Shown: positions 60,932 to 64,000 of the stretch, piece by piece
Layout of the letters: every line of letters starts with the position of its first letter
Numbering within the stretch: position 1 is the first letter of the stretch
From: Nocardia cyriacigeorgica
GTDB lineage: Bacteria; Actinomycetota; Actinomycetes; Mycobacteriales; Mycobacteriaceae
Direction: 5' to 3'
Length of the DNA stretch: 64,000 nucleotides
Assembly (NCBI RefSeq): GCF_010868145.1
Contig: NZ_JAAGUY010000001.1
Span: 744,001-808,000, forward strand
Program-made: the position numbers and the translations under genes
The notes under the pieces: model-generated
What the model was told of the DNA's origin: nothing
Database searches by the model: none
What the model saw: only the letters and a program-made list of their open reading frames with translations

Positions 60932-61900
60932 ATGGACGCACAACTGCGCGAATGGAAAGACGGCGGACAGTATTTCGACTTCCTCGGTTTCGAGGTGTTC
61001 TATCGGGTCGCTGGCAGTGGACCGTATCTGCTGCTGATCCACGGCTATCCGTTCAACTCCTGGGATTGGGAACCGCTGTGGGACCGGCTCACCGCGCAGT
61101 TCACCGTGATCGCCCCGGACATGATCGGCATGGGGTTCTCCGCCAAGCCCGACGAGTACGACTATTCGGTGCTCGCGCATGCCGATATGCATGAGGCGCT
61201 GCTGGCTGAACTGGGCGTCTCGCGCTGCCATGTGGTGGCCCATGATCTGGGTGTTTCGGTCGCCCAGGAGATGCTGGCACGCCACGACGGCTCGACCCAG
61301 TCCGCAGAACCCTTCCGTATCGACTCATTGACCTGGCTCAACGGCGGACTGTTCATCGAGGCCTACCGGCCGCGGCTGGTTCAGCAGATCTTGTCGACGC
61401 CGGTGGGCGATGTGGCAGGTCGCTTCCACAAGGTGCTGCTGTCCAAACCGATGCTTGCGCGTTCCATAGATGAGATGTTCGGTCCCGCTACCAAACCGAG
61501 CCCTCAGCTGCTCGAGCAATTCGATCAGATCATGAACTACAACGATGGCGCGCGGGTCACCCACAAGGTGGGCAGGTTCGTGCGGGACCGGCTGACCTAC
61601 CGCAACCGCTGGGTGCGGGCCATGCGCACTACCGCGGTGCCGATGCGGTTGATCAACGGTCCGGCCGACCCGAACTCGGGCAGGCATATGGCCGAGCGCT
61701 ACCGCGAGGTGATCCCGGGCCCCGATGTGGTGATGCTGCCCGACGCCATCGCGCACTGGCCGCATATCGAGGCACCGGACGCGGTGCTCGAGGCCGCGCT
61801 CGATCACATCGAACGGGCCTCAGCGGCGTCGGCGCATGGTGAGCACACCGGCTACCCAGCCGACGATGAACACCAGCAGCAGGACCACCCACATCGGTGA
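60932..61900 (+). CDS. Alpha/beta hydrolase with Asp nucleophile (haloalkane dehalogenase/epoxide hydrolase-like)
   Basis: 322 aa from ATG 60932, 7 nt after GAGG. The oxyanion motif is LIHGYPFNSWDWEP. The elbow HVVAHDLGVSVAQEML has Asp in place of Ser, as in dehalogenases and epoxide hydrolases, and the catalytic His is in IAHWPHIEAP. The last 27 residues are low-complexity and lie antisense to the C-terminal half of the lapA-like gene, so the protein seems extended past its natural end. Confidence 0.85.
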   Translation: MDAQLREWKDGGQYFDFLGFEVFYRVAGSGPYLLLIHGYPFNSWDWEPLWDRLTAQFTVIAPDMIGMGFSAKPDEYDYSVLAHADMHEALLAELGVSRCHVVAHDLGVSVAQEMLARHDGSTQSAEPFRIDSLTWLNGGLFIEAYRPRLVQQILSTPVGDVAGRFHKVLLSKPMLARSIDEMFGPATKPSPQLLEQFDQIMNYNDGARVTHKVGRFVRDRLTYRNRWVRAMRTTAVPMRLINGPADPNSGRHMAERYREVIPGPDVVMLPDAIAHWPHIEAPDAVLEAALDHIERASAASAHGEHTGYPADDEHQQQDHPHR

Positions 61901-62044
61901 GGTGATGGTGACGGCCAGGATCTCGATCGACACCTTGGTGCGATTTTGCAGAATGAAGATGACGGCGAGGATCGTCAGCACCAGCGCCACCCACTGTGTC
62001 GGTGACACTCGACCGAGCAACGATCGCTTCTCGGTGGTATTCAT
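61820..62044 (-). CDS. LapA-domain (DUF1049) membrane protein
   Basis: 74 aa with two helices (about 18-35 and 47-67). QWVALVLTILAVIFILQNRT is the diagnostic LapA segment, and it ends GVLTMRRRR. The family is an integral membrane protein of unknown role, linked to lipopolysaccharide assembly in Gram-negatives. Its 3' end overlaps the convergent hydrolase gene by 81 bp. Confidence 0.9.
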   Translation of the reverse strand: MNTTEKRSLLGRVSPTQWVALVLTILAVIFILQNRTKVSIEILAVTITSPMWVVLLLVFIVGWVAGVLTMRRRR

Positions 62045-62257
62045 GGCACTCCCATCTACCCGACAGGGAACTCTGCACCCAGTATGACCGTTCGGCACCT
62101 GCGACATCGGTCAACGACGCGTCGGTGACACCGGCGGCGGACCTCCGTCAACGGGTCGAACCGGTGGCGGAGGGCCGCACACGTAACGGCACGCGCGGCC
62201 CGGACGCTGTAGTCGGTGGGGGTCGCACCATTCCGCGCCGACACACAGAGGTCCACC

Positions 62258-62368
62258 ATGGTTCATCCGACCGTCGTCCCGTCGAATCCGATCCAGGCCA
62301 TCCTGATGGCCCTGTCCTGGTTGGTCTGCTCGATCTCGGCCGGTGAGGGCTGCGCCATCATCCAGTGA
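62258..62368 (+). CDS. Candidate 36-aa hydrophobic micropeptide
   Basis: 36 codons, ATG behind AGAGGT with a 5-nt spacer, ending in TGA. It begins MVHPTVVPSNPIQ, has one hydrophobic helix (about 13-29, AILMALSWLVCSIS) and ends AGEGCAIIQ, with two Cys. The start site and composition support a real gene, but I recognise no family and have no codon statistics. It might be a small membrane peptide or a chance ORF. It lies between lapA (divergent) and the ankyrin gene. Confidence 0.45.
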   Translation: MVHPTVVPSNPIQAILMALSWLVCSISAGEGCAIIQ

Positions 62369-62454
62369 CGCTCCGCGTCGGCCTCCTGCCCGCGCCGGAG
62401 GCCTTCGGCAGGTCTGGGCCGCCTGGGCTGGGCTGGGCTGGTAATAGTGGAACG

Positions 62455-62874
62455 GTGACTGCGGACAACGATGCTGCCCCCGAACCCGGCGATCCTGGCA
62501 TCGATCCCGAACTCGTCGAACTGGCCACCGCGGTTTTCGAGCTCGCCCGCAGCGGTGCGGCCGACCAGCTCGCGGCCTACCTCGATGCGGGTGTGCCGGT
62601 GAATCTCACCAACGATCGCGGTGACACCCTGCTCATGCTGGCTGCCTACCACGGTCATCGCGAAGCGGTCGGTGTGCTGCTGGCGCGTGGCGCCGACCCC
62701 GATCGGGCCAACGACCGCGGTCAGACACCGCTGGCCGGTGTGGTGTTCAAGGGCGAAACCGACATCGTGAGTGACCTGGTCGCCGCGGGTGCGGATCCGG
62801 ACGCGGGTACGCCGTCCGCGCGCGACACGGCGACCATGTTCGGCAAATCCGACCTGCTGGAAATCTTCGGCTGA
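62455..62874 (+). CDS. Ankyrin-repeat protein
   Basis: 139 aa from GTG 62455. Three ankyrin units are readable (NLTNDRGDTLLMLAAYHGHR, NDRGQTPLAGVVFKGETDI and a terminal degenerate copy with DTATMFGKSDLL). TAATAG at 62442-62447 lies 7 nt before the start codon, so the mRNA is probably leaderless. No signal peptide. It is probably a cytoplasmic protein-interaction module; the partner is unknown. Confidence 0.88.
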   Translation: MTADNDAAPEPGDPGIDPELVELATAVFELARSGAADQLAAYLDAGVPVNLTNDRGDTLLMLAAYHGHREAVGVLLARGADPDRANDRGQTPLAGVVFKGETDIVSDLVAAGADPDAGTPSARDTATMFGKSDLLEIFG

Positions 62875-62974
62875 GCGTCGACCGACCTCCGGGCCGCTGC
62901 CCGTCGCGCAATAACGGGCGACCCGACCCTGCAAGTACCCGACCCGCCACCGCTGACGGCGTTACGATGCGGAC

Positions 62975-64000
62975 ATGGCGCAACCCGCCCCGCCGACCTC
63001 CGGGGTGACCGTCCAACCCGACCGGTCGCCGGAGACATCGCGTGGCAACCAGGTCACCGAGGCCATCGAACGCTTCACTGCGGCGTGGCAGGAGGCCGAC
63101 ACTCCCCCGGAACTGCGCAGCTATCTTCCTGACGCGCCCGCGATCCGGCGGGTCTCGCTGATCGAGCTGATCAAGATCGATCTGGCCAACCGGTGGCAGC
63201 GCGGCACCGCGCCGAAACGGCTGGCCGAATACGTCGATGAGCTGCCCGAGCTCCGCACCTGGCCGCTGCCACCGGACCTGATCTACGAGGAATTCCATAT
63301 TCGCCGACGCGCAGGCAGCTCGGTCGATGTGGGCGAATACACCGCCGCCTATCCCGAACAGGCCGAACAACTTTCGCAACTGCTCACCACCGAGGACTAT
63401 CACAGCACTCTGCTCGGAGCGTCGGCAGAGCCCGCGAACCTGGACGAACTCGAGGTCGGCCAGCGCATCGACGATTTCGATCTGATGACCGGACTCGGCC
63501 GCGGCGCGTTCGCCCGCGTCTTCCTGGCCAGGCAGCGTTCCATGCAGCGGCTGGTCGCGGTGAAGATCTCCCGCGACAAGGGCACCGAACCGCAGACGCT
63601 GGCCCAGCTCGACCACGACTACATCGTGCGGGTATTCGACCAGCGGGTCCTCGACGGTCCCGCGTTACGGCTGCTGTACATGCAATATGTGCCCGGCGGC
63701 ACGCTGCTCACCGTGCTGGAACGGGTGCGCGGCACACCATCCGAACAGCGCAGCGGACAGCTGCTGCTCGACGTCATCGACACCGTGCTCGCCGGCAAGG
63801 GGGAGATCCAGCCCGCCGAATCGCCGGTGCGCGCCGAACTCGCGGGTTTGTCCTGGCCGGAGACCGTCGCCTGGCTGGGTCGCAGGCTGGCGCAGGCGTT
63901 GGATTACGCGGGCGGTGTCGGTGTACTGCATCGCGACGTCAAACCGGCGAATGTACTGCTCACCGCGGAGGGCGTGCCCAAACTCGCCGATTTCAACATC
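62975..64000 (+). CDS. Ser/Thr protein kinase, N-terminal part (cut by window end)
   Basis: 342 codons reach the window edge. ATG 62975 is 6 nt after TACGAT, so probably leaderless. A roughly 165-residue N-terminal region precedes the Hanks kinase: GLGRGAFARVFLARQ (P-loop), VAVKIS (catalytic Lys), LHRDVKPANVLL (HRD and Asn) and ADFNI where DFG is normal. The Gly of DFG is replaced by Asn, which some active kinases also show. The C-terminal lobe and any membrane region lie outside the window. Confidence 0.9.
   Translation, partial: MAQPAPPTSGVTVQPDRSPETSRGNQVTEAIERFTAAWQEADTPPELRSYLPDAPAIRRVSLIELIKIDLANRWQRGTAPKRLAEYVDELPELRTWPLPPDLIYEEFHIRRRAGSSVDVGEYTAAYPEQAEQLSQLLTTEDYHSTLLGASAEPANLDELEVGQRIDDFDLMTGLGRGAFARVFLARQRSMQRLVAVKISRDKGTEPQTLAQLDHDYIVRVFDQRVLDGPALRLLYMQYVPGGTLLTVLERVRGTPSEQRSGQLLLDVIDTVLAGKGEIQPAESPVRAELAGLSWPETVAWLGRRLAQALDYAGGVGVLHRDVKPANVLLTAEGVPKLADFNI

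Overview
The window is a 64 kb stretch of very GC-rich actinobacterial chromosome. The best fit is a mycolate-containing Mycobacteriales member, most likely Nocardia or a close relative. The evidence is a NmtR/CtpJ pair closely resembling the Mycobacterium tuberculosis proteins, F420-type enzymes, a Scr1-type HTH regulator with DUF574-type methyltransferases, TerD-family proteins, GTG starts and probable leaderless promoters. This is inference from remembered families, not a database search. I see no rRNA, tRNA, IS element, prophage or CRISPR array.

Layout. 1-9.4 kb: two membrane proteins, a LysR/EamA divergent pair, an NAD(P)-binding protein, a secreted beta-propeller, an O-methyltransferase, a PadR/deazaflavin-reductase pair and an F420-type (LLM) oxidoreductase. 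9.4-13.8 kb: an SDR/acyl-CoA dehydrogenase pair, then a RibD-like reductase, a DGPF/YciI protein and an ECF42-type sigma factor. 13.8-26.5 kb: a minus-strand accessory locus with TetR, an AhpD-like double-domain protein, an alpha-oxoamine synthase (AOS), a 2128-aa reducing type I PKS and a GNAT acetyltransferase, preceded by a low-GC promoter region and a large membrane glycosyltransferase-like gene. 27-36.3 kb: mixed housekeeping and accessory genes, including LysR, TetR/DUF2867, an AadA-like nucleotidyltransferase, an alpha-carbonic anhydrase lipoprotein and a TerD-AIM24 fusion. 36.4-42.1 kb: a GlcNAc PTS island (nagB, nagA, a deleted ptsI remnant, HPr, EIIC, then divergent EIIB-EIIA and a GntR regulator). 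42.2-48.8 kb: an MFS/TetR pair, a Scr1-type regulator, two paralogous methyltransferases, a split-barrel protein and a small TerD protein. 48.9-64 kb: nmtR-ctpJ metal export, a BCCT transporter, an AhpD-like/dehydrogenase pair, a fructosamine-kinase-like protein, a PhoD phosphatase, a baeRF-like protein, two alpha/beta hydrolases, LapA, a candidate micropeptide, an ankyrin protein and a truncated Ser/Thr kinase.

How the genes work together. The PKS and AOS overlap by ATGA and there is no thioesterase. The simplest reading is that the PKS builds a reduced acyl chain on its ACP and the AOS releases it by decarboxylative condensation with an amino acid, giving a long-chain alpha-aminoketone (a sphingoid-like lipid). 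The GNAT and AhpD-like proteins may modify it. The PTS island imports and phosphorylates GlcNAc and converts it to fructose-6-phosphate, but the local Enzyme I has lost its catalytic centre, so an EI must come from elsewhere. Several promoters carry clear inverted-repeat operators next to their likely regulators: PadR, TetR (two), LysR (two), NmtR, GntR/NagR-like, and an orphan 33-bp palindrome upstream of an alpha/beta hydrolase.
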